From positions 50,665 to 114,664 of the forward strand of contig CAJXLT010000010.1 in assembly GCA_913056365.1 (NCBI GenBank): a stretch of 64,000 nucleotides of DNA, read 5' to 3'. Shown here piece after piece: positions 55,190-62,473 of the stretch. The stretch comes from an uncultured Paenibacillaceae bacterium. Lineage in GTDB: Bacteria > Bacillota > Bacilli > Paenibacillales > K13. The first letter of the stretch is position 1, and the number at the start of each line of letters is the position of its first letter. The position numbers were made by a program, and so were the translations under genes. Below the pieces are notes generated by a model. That model did no database searches. It saw only the letters and a program-made list of their open reading frames with translations, and was not told the DNA's origin.

Positions 55190-57214
55190 TTACACAAGCG
55201 CCCCGGCTTCCATTACCCTGCCGGCAATCGCATCCGCAATCCGGTCAATATCCGCCTCTTCCCGCACGACGATCGTATCCGCCAGTTTACCTAGCTGCAG
55301 TGCACGCTGATTGTGAGAATAGCTGCGATTCTCCGAAGCGGTCATGACCCGCTCGCCCTTGTGCAGTTCAGCCACATACCCGTCGTAAGGGACATAAGAC
55401 AAGCCAGTCTCATGTCGCCCATCGACTGTGGAGGATTCCTTCCCCCCGTCTATCCCGATCCAATCACCCACATCCTTGATCCAATCAGGTACTTTGACTT
55501 TCTTGATCATATCGGCAAAGTCTCTAATCTTCTCAGATATCCACATGAACAGGTTGTAGAGACCTTCCAAGATCGGCTTGACTACACCCCAGACAGCCTC
55601 CAACACCGTACCGATTACCGGAATCAACGGCATGACAATATTCTCAATCAACCAACCGATCGCGCTAGACAATTCGCCCACAATTCCCGTAATGATTGGA
55701 AACACTGTGCTGAATATATCCATTACGACTGGCAGAACAGTTGCCACCACATCCCCGATCATCCGAATATAGTTGCCCAATGTTTCATAGACCGGACGCA
55801 AGTTGTTTATGCCTGTTTGAAATGCGGTGACAATCTGATCCCACTTCGGCCGGATCGCATCCATTACCGAAACGATTACGCTTTGCAACCCTTGGAACAC
55901 AGGCTGTAGCAGCTGCAGAATTGAGCGAAACGCCTGCATAAATGTTCCGCTGTGCTGACTCAGGAAAGAGAATGCCTGAGACAAACCAGAAGCCAGACCG
56001 CCCAAAATCTTCGAACCGAAATCGATCACCGTCTTCATCGCATCTCCAGACATCCAGGCATTCAGCTGATTCAAGATCGGCTTCAGATGCTCCAGCGCTT
56101 GTACCCCCATATCCTCGAAAGCCAATGCGGCCCGTTCCTTCACCTCATTGAACTGGGCGGTTGTCGAGCCTTCCAGCCGTTCCATGAAGCTGTTGTCCCA
56201 GCCCTTGCCGCCCATAATGTCCTCAATAGCCTTGAGCTTCTCCTCTAGGGGAGCTTCCATGATCGGAGCCAACACATCTGAAGGCACTTGCAGTGCCTGT
56301 GCCAAACTGCTCGCATCCCCTTCTGCCAACTGCTTCAGCGCATCCGCTGCGCCGCTCAGCCCGACTGCTGGATTAGCTGCGCCCAAGCGCTCGGACAAAG
56401 TGGTCATCTGCTCCAACGCAGGCATCTCGGTACTGATAGAAGCTAAGGTGCCAGAGATTTCAACGAATTGATCTTTCTTAAAGACCGACTCAGCAGCACG
56501 GTTCTCCAAATAGTTATAAAATTGGTCTGCCTTCTGCTGATCTCCCTGAAATTTCGCAGATAGCGTGATCTGCTCATATTCACTGGAGGCCGCGGCGCCG
56601 ATTGTGCGTTCCAGCAGCTTCGTCTCTTGAATGAGACCGACCACTCTCTTCCCGATGGCAACCGCTATGCCGAATGCTCCCCCGAGCGCGCGCCCGATTC
56701 CGGCCATGCCTTTCACCGAGGCGCCGGCTGCAGCTGTACCCGCCGCAGCTCCGCCGCCAACCGCCGCGGTTGTTCCCGCAGCTGCTGCACCGCCAGCTGT
56801 TGCAGCCGCCGCACCACCTACTAGACCAAATGTCGAAGCTATCGAGGCTATACCTGAGATGGCCCCAACCGCAGCACCCACTCCTCTCATAGCAGGAAGC
56901 ATCTTCTGAAATCTCGTCAAAAACTTGTTTGTCGACTTCTCAGATGTCTGCTCCTTCGAAGCTTCCTGCTGCGCTTTACTCGCTTGTTCGATCTTCTTGG
57001 AAGCCTCGAGTTGCGCTTCGGCTGCTTGCTGCATCGAGTTCACTGCTTTGTGCTGCTTCTGAGCTGTCGCCTCCATCGATTTGGCTGCTTGATCGTAAGC
57101 CGTTGCCGACTTGCTCACCAAGGAAGAAGCCCGGTCGAGCTGCTTAACCACGACAGATAACTTATTCGTGATCCGTCCCATCTCTTTGTTCGCCTTTTCC
57201 AGTGCTGTAGCCAT
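55190..57214 (-). CDS. phage tail tape measure protein
   Basis: 674 residues. A coiled N-terminus (about 1-95) with AAEAQLEASKKIEQASKAQQEASKEQ, then Ala/Gly-rich hydrophobic stretches (about 110-185) and again at about 440-560 (VLPVVMDIFSTVFPIITGIVGEL). It sets tail length and helps DNA or ion passage. At about 1.5 angstrom per residue the tail would be roughly 100 nm, clearly shorter than in phages with XkdO proteins above 1000 residues. The start lies 3 bp past the frameshift extension stop; GGGAGGG precedes it. Confidence 0.92.
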   Translation of the reverse strand: MATALEKANKEMGRITNKLSVVVKQLDRASSLVSKSATAYDQAAKSMEATAQKQHKAVNSMQQAAEAQLEASKKIEQASKAQQEASKEQTSEKSTNKFLTRFQKMLPAMRGVGAAVGAISGIASIASTFGLVGGAAAATAGGAAAAGTTAAVGGGAAAGTAAAGASVKGMAGIGRALGGAFGIAVAIGKRVVGLIQETKLLERTIGAAASSEYEQITLSAKFQGDQQKADQFYNYLENRAAESVFKKDQFVEISGTLASISTEMPALEQMTTLSERLGAANPAVGLSGAADALKQLAEGDASSLAQALQVPSDVLAPIMEAPLEEKLKAIEDIMGGKGWDNSFMERLEGSTTAQFNEVKERAALAFEDMGVQALEHLKPILNQLNAWMSGDAMKTVIDFGSKILGGLASGLSQAFSFLSQHSGTFMQAFRSILQLLQPVFQGLQSVIVSVMDAIRPKWDQIVTAFQTGINNLRPVYETLGNYIRMIGDVVATVLPVVMDIFSTVFPIITGIVGELSSAIGWLIENIVMPLIPVIGTVLEAVWGVVKPILEGLYNLFMWISEKIRDFADMIKKVKVPDWIKDVGDWIGIDGGKESSTVDGRHETGLSYVPYDGYVAELHKGERVMTASENRSYSHNQRALQLGKLADTIVVREEADIDRIADAIAGRVMEAGALV

Positions 57215-57217
57215 CCA

Positions 57218-57391
57218 CTACCCTCCCTTCTGTCGGTTGCTATGCTTGCGCTCTTCCTCCAAGGCAAGCAGAACCGATGCGTACATAAAGGTGCGCACGC
57301 CAGACGGCTTGTTGTATACATCGTCAGGCGGCAATCCCCACCGTTGGAAGATCACATGCAACAAGTATGGGATGCCGCCTGACCGAATTAG
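57218..57391 (-). CDS. -1 frameshift extension of the tail assembly chaperone
   Basis: 57 codons plus stop, open in the -1 frame straight from the slippery site, beginning LIRSGGIPYLLHVIFQRWGL and ending RKHSNRQKGG. It has no start codon or ribosome site suited to its beginning. Fused to the 130-residue XkdN it would give a product of about 187 residues, like the gpG-gpGT pair of lambda and many tailed phages. It fills the whole gap between xkdN and the tape measure gene. The end RKHSNRQ is basic, as are many gpGT ends. Confidence 0.85.
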   Translation of the reverse strand, partial: LIRSGGIPYLLHVIFQRWGLPPDDVYNKPSGVRTFMYASVLLALEEERKHSNRQKGG

Positions 57392-57397
57392 TTTTTT
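57323..57397 (-). other. -1 programmed ribosomal frameshift signal
   Basis: Minus-strand heptamer A AAA AAC at 57397-57391, in the zero frame Lys-Asn codons just before the xkdN stop TAA. A 7-nt spacer follows, then an 11-bp perfect stem GTCAGGCGGCA (57383-57373) with TGCCGCCTGAC (57333-57323) around a 39-nt loop. This is the classical layout of a slippery site plus stimulatory structure. Confidence 0.88.
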
Positions 57398-57780
57398 GCT
57401 TCTTCTACCGCTTCATCTTCGTCACCGAAGCCGGACAGCTGCAGAATATCTCCGGTTAGCTTGACGATCTCTCCCGCTAACAAGCGTTTCTGGACAACAT
57501 CCGTTGGCGTAGGACCGAAGGCGTCGAGTAATGCCTTATCCGTCCAGTCCGGCATGAGACAAGCCTTCTCAATGAGTAATGCGCCGAACTTCTCCTCATC
57601 CACCTGCTTCCCGTTCCGAGTCGGATAAGAAGCTTGCTCGCGAATACGGTTGATCGTCTTCCCGTCCAGCGCTTGAATGTGGAACTCGGCATCGAACCGC
57701 TTCATCCACACCTGCTTCTCCGGCTTCATCTCGGTATCTAGAAGCTTCCGCAGCAACGATTCTTGATTGGCTTCCGTCAT
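57388..57780 (-). CDS. xkdN: tail assembly chaperone XkdN
   Basis: 130 residues, acidic, with MTEANQESLLRKLLDTEMKPEKQVWMKRFDAEFHI and IREQASYPTRNGKQVDEEKFG as in XkdN. It should coat the tape measure protein during tail assembly, in both the short form and the frameshifted form. The last codons carry the slippery heptamer. GAGGAGACGGTG precedes the ATG. It follows the tube gene by 95 bp, where a terminator lies. Confidence 0.9.
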   Translation of the reverse strand: MTEANQESLLRKLLDTEMKPEKQVWMKRFDAEFHIQALDGKTINRIREQASYPTRNGKQVDEEKFGALLIEKACLMPDWTDKALLDAFGPTPTDVVQKRLLAGEIVKLTGDILQLSGFGDEDEAVEEAKN

Positions 57781-57828
57781 GTATCACCGTCTCCTCTGCT
57801 TCTATAATATGAATTCTCTCTTGACGTG

Positions 57829-57854
57829 AAAAAGAGCGGCTGCTTGGGCCGCTC
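57829..57854 (-). terminator. internal terminator between tube and chaperone genes
   Basis: Minus-strand GAGCGGC, loop CCAAGCA, GCCGCTC, then five T. It lies 22 bp past the tube gene stop. If partly read through, it would keep sheath and tube mRNA above the downstream genes. Confidence 0.8.
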
Positions 57855-57875
57855 CTTCTTCTGGTAGCTGTCTGC

Positions 57876-58307
57876 TTATGCGCTGATGGCATCTAGGTAT
57901 TCGAAGCCATCGAATACGAACGGCCATTCCTGCTCCACCACTGCACCGTGTTCGAACTTCATAATCTCAATCTTCGTAAACTGCACACCCTTCAATCGGA
58001 CACGCTCATGTCCGTATGCCTCCGGATCAGCCAACTTCAAGATCAGATCGCATACGAACGAGCCTTGCTTGTCGTCGGTAATTTGCGCTACGCTCTGAGC
58101 AAGCTCCGATGTAATCTTATAACCACTAATGGTCCCGGAATATTTGATCGTACCGGCCTTGTTCCCAATAGCGCGTGTACCCGATCGTTTGATTTCCTCA
58201 TACGTAATTTCGGCGGAAGCTTCCGCCGTATGGAAGTTCGTCAGCCATTGACCATCCTTCCAGACTGAACCGAACTCGCCTTTGATCACACGACTAGATT
58301 CCAGCAT
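57876..58307 (-). CDS. xkdM: tail tube protein (XkdM)
   Basis: 143 residues from ATG 58307. MLESSRVIKGEFGSVWKDGQWL, YSGTISGYKITSELAQSVAQ and DPEAYGHERVRLKGVQFTKI are typical XkdM blocks (DUF2001). It polymerises into the inner tube. AAAGGA lies 8 nt before this ATG; an in-frame ATG at 58316 is immediately next to AAAGG and less likely. Confidence 0.93.
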   Translation of the reverse strand: MLESSRVIKGEFGSVWKDGQWLTNFHTAEASAEITYEEIKRSGTRAIGNKAGTIKYSGTISGYKITSELAQSVAQITDDKQGSFVCDLILKLADPEAYGHERVRLKGVQFTKIEIMKFEHGAVVEQEWPFVFDGFEYLDAISA

Positions 58308-58336
58308 TGCTTTCATCCTTTCCTTCGCTTATTGGA

Positions 58337-59380
58337 TTAGAGATTCACTGTTAAGAATATGCGCTCCATGCTATCCACTTCGGTATAGCTAATAGCTAAG
58401 TACACAGCATCGCCAACCGACGGAAACTGTGGATCCAGACCTACGGACGGCAAGATCAACACATTGGCTGCTTCCAACGTCTCCAAATATGCCTTCACGG
58501 CAGCGATTAGCGCCGCTTGACCATCGGCGTGATTGTCGATCTTGCCAATGTAAGCATCTGCTGCTGTCTTCGTAACAGCGGTAGCAATCGATTGACGGGC
58601 ACGGACAGAACGGATCTTGCGACCGCTTGTAGCAATGCCTTGTTCAATCTTCACCTTTTCCCCATCATCGGTGAGCACCAGAGAGCCTGCTTCTAATGCC
58701 GCTCTTGTCTGTGCGTTCGTCAACCTTGGCAGCACATCCTCTGCCGGTACACCGGTATATGTCACCGATTGGTTGATCGGTGTTCCCGCAATTCGTCCCG
58801 CAACATACGGCGCAATCTCCGATGAATCATAGGCCTGTCCATTCCAGACAACACCGTTCACCACATTGACAATATAATCATCGTCCAACACAGTGCTGCG
58901 ATCATTGCCGCTTGTAGGATCGGCATCTGTTGCCGCATCACCGCCAAGCACTGCGATGAAGTGCTTCCCTTCCTCTCGATTGCTAGCGACCCATGCTTGT
59001 ACCGCTGTCTGGTGTGTTGCATCAAATTGTCCGTCGAATGCGAAGACATGGAAAAGATGTGTGTCCAGAACTGCTCGCATATCGGTATAGTCCGCTTCGA
59101 CCGCTGCCTCAGGCATCGTGTAGACTAGTACTTCCTTAGCTCCGCCTTGCAATGCCAGTTGGATGGAGCGAATATGCTCGGTACCGAACCATTCGTTAGC
59201 CTGCTGCTCACTTTCTACTTTGTAAACCTTCTTCGGCTCAGCCGTACCTGCATAGGCGAGCAGCGGGATGGCTACAGTTCCTTGCGTCCCACCCTGAATT
59301 TGGGCTGTTGCCGCATCTACAAAATTCATATACAAGCCCGGCCGCTTCGGCAAGGCTGTTGGATTCCACGTTCCTGACAT
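58337..59380 (-). CDS. xkdK: contractile tail sheath protein (XkdK)
   Basis: 347 residues. It starts SGTWNPTALPKRPGLYMNFVDAA and ends with SVGDAVYLAISYTEVDSMERIFLTVNL, the conserved sheath ends; the insertion part (about 90-190) has FAFDGQFDATHQ and GKHFIAVLGGDAA. The presence of sheath shows a contractile (R-type, myovirus-like) tail. AAAGGAGGGG precedes the ATG. Confidence 0.95.
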   Translation of the reverse strand: MSGTWNPTALPKRPGLYMNFVDAATAQIQGGTQGTVAIPLLAYAGTAEPKKVYKVESEQQANEWFGTEHIRSIQLALQGGAKEVLVYTMPEAAVEADYTDMRAVLDTHLFHVFAFDGQFDATHQTAVQAWVASNREEGKHFIAVLGGDAATDADPTSGNDRSTVLDDDYIVNVVNGVVWNGQAYDSSEIAPYVAGRIAGTPINQSVTYTGVPAEDVLPRLTNAQTRAALEAGSLVLTDDGEKVKIEQGIATSGRKIRSVRARQSIATAVTKTAADAYIGKIDNHADGQAALIAAVKAYLETLEAANVLILPSVGLDPQFPSVGDAVYLAISYTEVDSMERIFLTVNL

Positions 59381-59402
59381 GGATTCCCCTCCTTTGTCTC
59401 TT

Positions 59403-59840
59403 TTATTGAAATGCCGTTTCGATTGCTCCCATCTTGGCCACAGGCTCCTGGTGCTGCTGGATGCGCTGTTCCACCGTCAATGTGCCGAGGCAGCCGTACA
59501 ATTCACTGGCAGTCTGCAACGGTGCATACGTGAAGGATAAGAGCCGCATCGCATAATCACCCGACGGGAGGCGAATCCCCTTATCCTCGTACCATGACTG
59601 CGCCGCATCATCCATGACGGCCAGAGCCTCCTCTGGATCATTGTGCCAGTAGCTAATCTCAAATTGCCGCTGTGTGCGCATCGTTAGAGCCGTCTCGGTA
59701 TATCGTTCTTCCTTCTTCAAGGTCAAGCAAAACTGATGACTGCTCGGCTCCACCGGAACGTGATGCTTGACGCACGTTGCCGATGTATAGCGGTTCAGAA
59801 GCCAATTCTCCAACACCTGCAAATCCAACGCTGCGCTCAT
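59403..59840 (-). CDS. tail terminator-like protein (XkdJ position)
   Basis: 145 residues from ATG 59840 (MSAALDLQVLENWLLNRY). YTETALTMRTQRQFEISYWH and ENWLLNR have the general pattern of phage tail terminator proteins such as those at the XkdJ position, just before sheath. A tail terminator is expected even in headless tailocins, because it caps the tail. The longer frame to 59960 would pass through the second LexA box and is less likely; AAGGA lies about 10 nt before the chosen ATG. Confidence 0.7.
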   Translation of the reverse strand: MSAALDLQVLENWLLNRYTSATCVKHHVPVEPSSHQFCLTLKKEERYTETALTMRTQRQFEISYWHNDPEEALAVMDDAAQSWYEDKGIRLPSGDYAMRLLSFTYAPLQTASELYGCLGTLTVEQRIQQHQEPVAKMGAIETAFQ

Positions 59841-59932
59841 GAGATTGCAATCCTTCCCTTCTTCCGACTGCTGCCAGACAGTCTGCTGTGGTGAATCAAC
59901 GCCGGCACCCCCTTTCCCCAATTCGCATATTA

Positions 59933-59946
59933 CGAATATATGTTCG
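59933..59946. promoter_or_regulatory. probable LexA box ahead of the tail structural operon
   Basis: Minus strand CGAACATATATTCG differs by one base from the Bacillus LexA palindrome CGAACATATGTTCG. It lies 93 bp before the tail terminator gene and about 17 bp downstream of a possible -10 (TATATA, 59968-59963) with TTGTTA (59992-59987) 18 bp upstream. Confidence 0.65.
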
Positions 59947-60005
59947 TATTTCTTCCTCACTATATATATCCGTGAAACTGCTACTTTAACAAGGGGATCA
60001 GAACA

Positions 60006-60341
60006 TTATTTTTCAACATTCGTATAGGTACGGCTCCTGCGTACAGGCAATCGATGTTCCCGACCGTCGACGCCGTAGCGCGAGGCACGTTCTAACGCAA
60101 CTTCCCCCGCTTGATTCGTAGTCCGGCTCCCGTGTTCACCGTATTTTCTTCTTTTTAATTGTCTATTGCTTAATATGGGGTATTCCACAGCACTGCTCTT
60201 ATGGGCATTGCCGTTCGTCAATTCTTCGTGTAGCAAATAGTCACTCAATACTTGCAGCATATGCCGATCTGGACTGCTGTCAAAAATGTCCCTATATAAT
60301 TGGATGAATTGTTCTACATCGGATTTCCGATTGTGTGTCAC
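60006..60341 (-). CDS. small basic protein of unknown function in the tailocin regulatory region
   Basis: 111 residues starting at GTG 60341 with GGGGGAG 6 nt upstream. The N-terminal half is helical (DVEQFIQLYRDIFDSSPDRHML), the C-terminal half is Arg/Lys-rich (NRQLKRRKYGEHGSR, RREHRLPVRRSR-like). I do not recognise a family. The strong charge suggests nucleic-acid binding. It lies between the sigma-like gene and the tail operon, 53 bp after the former. Confidence 0.6.
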   Translation of the reverse strand: MTHNRKSDVEQFIQLYRDIFDSSPDRHMLQVLSDYLLHEELTNGNAHKSSAVEYPILSNRQLKRRKYGEHGSRTTNQAGEVALERASRYGVDGREHRLPVRRSRTYTNVEK

Positions 60342-60394
60342 TGCAATCTCCCCCTTTTCTCTCCTTGCAAATTATGTGCTCTATCAACCAGGTG

Positions 60395-60754
60395 TCATCT
60401 ACGTTCTTTCCCGTCCCAATACCAGTAAATCATCGCGATCTTCCGGCATGCTGCATGCAAGAGCTGCCTCACCGCTTGTTGTGAAATATTCATATGCCAT
60501 GCTGCACCAGCTTGCGTACATCCTTGGTCATATACATAAGAGATCGCCTCAGCTTGCCTGCTTGTCAACGCTGCCAAACACATCGCTCCGTCCAGATCGA
60601 GCAGTAAATCACATGCAGATGTGTCGCCTTTGTACCGACGTTCTGCCAAGTAAGGACGATTCTCCAGTAAACGCATTACCCGAACCTCGTACCCTTCTCT
60701 CTGTGAAACCTCTTGGAAATTCAAGCTGAACTGTTGAGTGGGAACCTCCTTCAT
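60395..60754 (-). CDS. sigma-factor-like transcription regulator (Xpf-like)
   Basis: 119 residues. The C-terminal half is a sigma-70 region 4-type helix-turn-helix (LTSRQAEAISYVYDQGCTQAGAAWHMNISQQAVRQLLHAACRK, quoted here only by its key parts: LTSRQAEAISYVY and NISQQAVRQLLH). PBSX uses the similar Xpf protein as positive regulator of its late genes. The ATG at 60754 has AAGGAGG 5 nt upstream and is preferred to the start at 60817, which lies near the operator. Its promoter overlaps a LexA box, so DNA damage should raise its level and then switch on the tail genes. Confidence 0.8.
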   Translation of the reverse strand: MKEVPTQQFSLNFQEVSQREGYEVRVMRLLENRPYLAERRYKGDTSACDLLLDLDGAMCLAALTSRQAEAISYVYDQGCTQAGAAWHMNISQQAVRQLLHAACRKIAMIYWYWDGKERR

Positions 60755-60809
60755 CGCAACCTCCTTGATGAATAATCTTAAGCGTTGTTTGAGATCGGAA
60801 GAAATACAA

Positions 60810-60855
60810 ACAGCCACTTATTATGCGAACTAGTGTTCCCATTTTAAGTGGCTGT
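60810..60855. repeat. inverted repeat enclosing the LexA box
   Basis: ACAGCCACTTA at 60810-60820 and TAAGTGGCTGT at 60845-60855 are perfect inverted copies of 11 bp. The 24 bp between them contain the LexA box; the right arm overlaps the -10. It may be a second operator for another regulator or an RNA hairpin. Confidence 0.7.
60826..60839. promoter_or_regulatory. LexA (SOS) box at the sigma-like regulator gene
   Basis: CGAACTAGTGTTCC has the complete GAAC-N4-GTTC core and fits 13 of 14 positions of the Gram-positive LexA consensus CGAACRNRYGTTYC. It begins 1 bp from the -10 of the promoter at 60841-60870, so bound LexA would block transcription. Confidence 0.8.
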
Positions 60856-60870
60856 TCTGGTTTTAGGCAA
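60841..60870 (-). promoter_or_regulatory. SigA-type promoter of the tailocin regulator gene
   Basis: Minus strand TTGCCT (60870-60865), 18-bp spacer, TAAAAT (60846-60841). Four of six and five of six matches. The start codon of the regulator is 86 bp downstream. Confidence 0.55.
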
Positions 60871-60966
60871 CTGTATTATGGTCGGAAAATGATGGGATAA
60901 TCTATGTTTCTCTTGCTTTTTCTTAGTTTATTGCTAATTTTGAGCTGATTCCTATCAATCGTCTGA

Positions 60967-61704
60967 TTACTTGGAAGTATGAGTGCGTTTCCTCCAAATC
61001 ATCGCTCCGGCACCTAGTATCGCCGCAATAGCCGCTGCCGCCCAGCCATATAGTGAGGAGTTGGATTTAGCAGCAGACTCTTGTTGTACAGCCATAGTCT
61101 CTAATGCCATCTCTTCGGTTGCGCTGGATTCCGCAATGCTTCCGACTTCAGCGCTGATCGGTAATGCATCAACTTGTACCGAAGCTTCAGAACGTTCAGC
61201 ATCACTCACAGGATCATCTGGATACTCCACCACCTTGGTGCGCGCTTGTGCTGTATCTGTCGAAGCCGCATGCGTCGTCTCCTCCTCCGCTATTAAGGTT
61301 ACAGCCTGTACTCCCTCCACGACTTCAACAGCATCTTGACCGAACTGCTCCTGCAAAAAGTGGACATGCTCTTCAGCGTACGGCGTAATCCCAATTTCAA
61401 TTGATCCATTGGACGGACCTGTATGTGTGACTTGGAATCCCTGATCCTCGAACTTTCCTTGATGTTGTTCAAACACATAAGCGTCGATCTCCTGATGCTT
61501 CTCTTGCAATGCAGCATTCCCATCATAAGCATCTGCTTGTTGGAGCATCTGTGCAGATACACTTGCTTCAGCATGTTGCAATTGAACGCGTTCGGGTTCC
61601 TCCGCTTGCACTGCGAATGCGCTTGTCCCTATTGCGGCTATACAGCCTCCTATCATGCATGCCGATATTCCTATTCTCTTCACATTGTTCATCATTGTTT
61701 TCAT
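60967..61704 (-). CDS. secreted or membrane-anchored surface protein of unknown function
   Basis: 245 residues. A signal peptide (about 10-33, ending AFA-V) and a C-terminal membrane helix (about 215-236) followed by RKRTHTSK indicate an extracellular protein held at the membrane. No LPXTG sorting motif precedes the helix. The body is acidic, with a part DAVEVVEGVQAVTLIAEEE. The family is not recognised. AAGGAGG precedes the ATG. It is 28 bp after the anti-sigma gene and so is probably made under the same ECF sigma. Confidence 0.75.
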   Translation of the reverse strand: MKTMMNNVKRIGISACMIGGCIAAIGTSAFAVQAEEPERVQLQHAEASVSAQMLQQADAYDGNAALQEKHQEIDAYVFEQHQGKFEDQGFQVTHTGPSNGSIEIGITPYAEEHVHFLQEQFGQDAVEVVEGVQAVTLIAEEETTHAASTDTAQARTKVVEYPDDPVSDAERSEASVQVDALPISAEVGSIAESSATEEMALETMAVQQESAAKSNSSLYGWAAAAIAAILGAGAMIWRKRTHTSK

Positions 61705-61732
61705 ATGCGAGTTCCTCCTTAAATATTTTTGC

Positions 61733-62473
61733 TCATTCCTGGTTCAGTGATAGCGCGACGCTCAAAGCTTCCTCTCTGGACAGATCACCGGTTAACCTAT
61801 ACTGTATATCTTCTACCGACCAATACAATTCCACAGGATTCGATTGCACCCACTCACCCTTGAAGCCATCCAATTCGACTTCTTCTCCATGAGGGTGGAG
61901 AAGCGGATTGGCCAGTGCGAAATTGCTGATACTGAATTGTTGATTGGCACTGGCATACAACATCGTTATCGAGAGAGGCACTTCCTGAGAATTACTTACT
62001 CCGGTAATGGACAGCAATTCATATTGATCTGGTACAGCGCTAGGGAGCCGCAGCTTCTGTCCAAACCACGCTTCAGCTGCCGCAATATCCGAGAAAGTCT
62101 GTTCATTAGCTGCTAGCCCTGTATCTTCAGTATCTACGAATGTTGTGGGCAGTTTGGTAGAATCAGGTTCTCCCATCATTGTTTCTGGCGTTGAAACTGA
62201 ACCTTGCTCAGGACGCTCACGTCCAGTAGTCTGCACCTCATTCGAATCTGGTATCTGCAGCGATAAAGCAATTGCCACTCCAAGTACAACAGCTGCAGTA
62301 GCCGTTCCTGCGATCCTTCTCCAGCGTTTGCCCTTTCTTCCTTGCTGTTCGGCATTTATGACCGATTGCTTGATCGTATTTCTCAATGCGTCATCCATTC
62401 GTAAGTCTGCAAACAAATGCTCATCAGCTTCCGCTTGGAAGGAATGGAACGGGTCCTGTTCCCGATCACCCAT
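61733..62473 (-). CDS. membrane anti-sigma factor with DUF4367-like domain
   Basis: 246 residues. A cytoplasmic N-terminus (about 1-50, FADLRMDDALRNTIKQSV) would hold the sigma factor; one membrane helix follows (about 53-72, IAGTATAAVVLGVAIALSL); the outside part ends in a DUF4367-like sensor domain (YELLSITGVSNSQEVPLSITM, VELYWSVEDIQYRLTGDLSREE). It overlaps the sigma gene by 8 bp, the usual coupling for sigma and anti-sigma. The signal it senses is unknown. Confidence 0.82.
   Translation of the reverse strand: MGDREQDPFHSFQAEADEHLFADLRMDDALRNTIKQSVINAEQQGRKGKRWRRIAGTATAAVVLGVAIALSLQIPDSNEVQTTGRERPEQGSVSTPETMMGEPDSTKLPTTFVDTEDTGLAANEQTFSDIAAAEAWFGQKLRLPSAVPDQYELLSITGVSNSQEVPLSITMLYASANQQFSISNFALANPLLHPHGEEVELDGFKGEWVQSNPVELYWSVEDIQYRLTGDLSREEALSVALSLNQE

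Larger units (their letters stand above)
47693..60870 (-). mobile_element. phage tail-like bacteriocin (tailocin) locus of PBSX/R-type
   Basis: A run of minus-strand genes with all parts of a contractile tail: two regulatory genes, tail terminator, sheath, tube, assembly chaperone with frameshift, tape measure, LysM hub protein, XkdQ, XkdR, XkdS, baseplate J (XkdT), XkdU, tail fibre, two small fibre-side genes, BhlA-like protein, amidase and holin-like protein. The order is that of the tail part of Bacillus PBSX. No terminase, portal, capsid, head protease, integrase or replication gene occurs. Two LexA boxes (60826-60839 and 59933-59946) predict SOS induction. I infer a domesticated particle that kills related bacteria; a degraded prophage is the alternative, but no gene in the set looks broken. 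Confidence 0.85.

Noticed and set aside
47296..60966. Integrase, excision gene or att sites for the tail locus
   Set aside because: I searched both ends and saw no recombinase gene and no convincing direct repeats; the tRNA cluster is separated from the locus by the ECF operon.
60871..60966. Coding region between the tailocin promoter and the surface-protein gene
   Set aside because: AT-rich sequence of under 100 bp without any ORF having a ribosome site.
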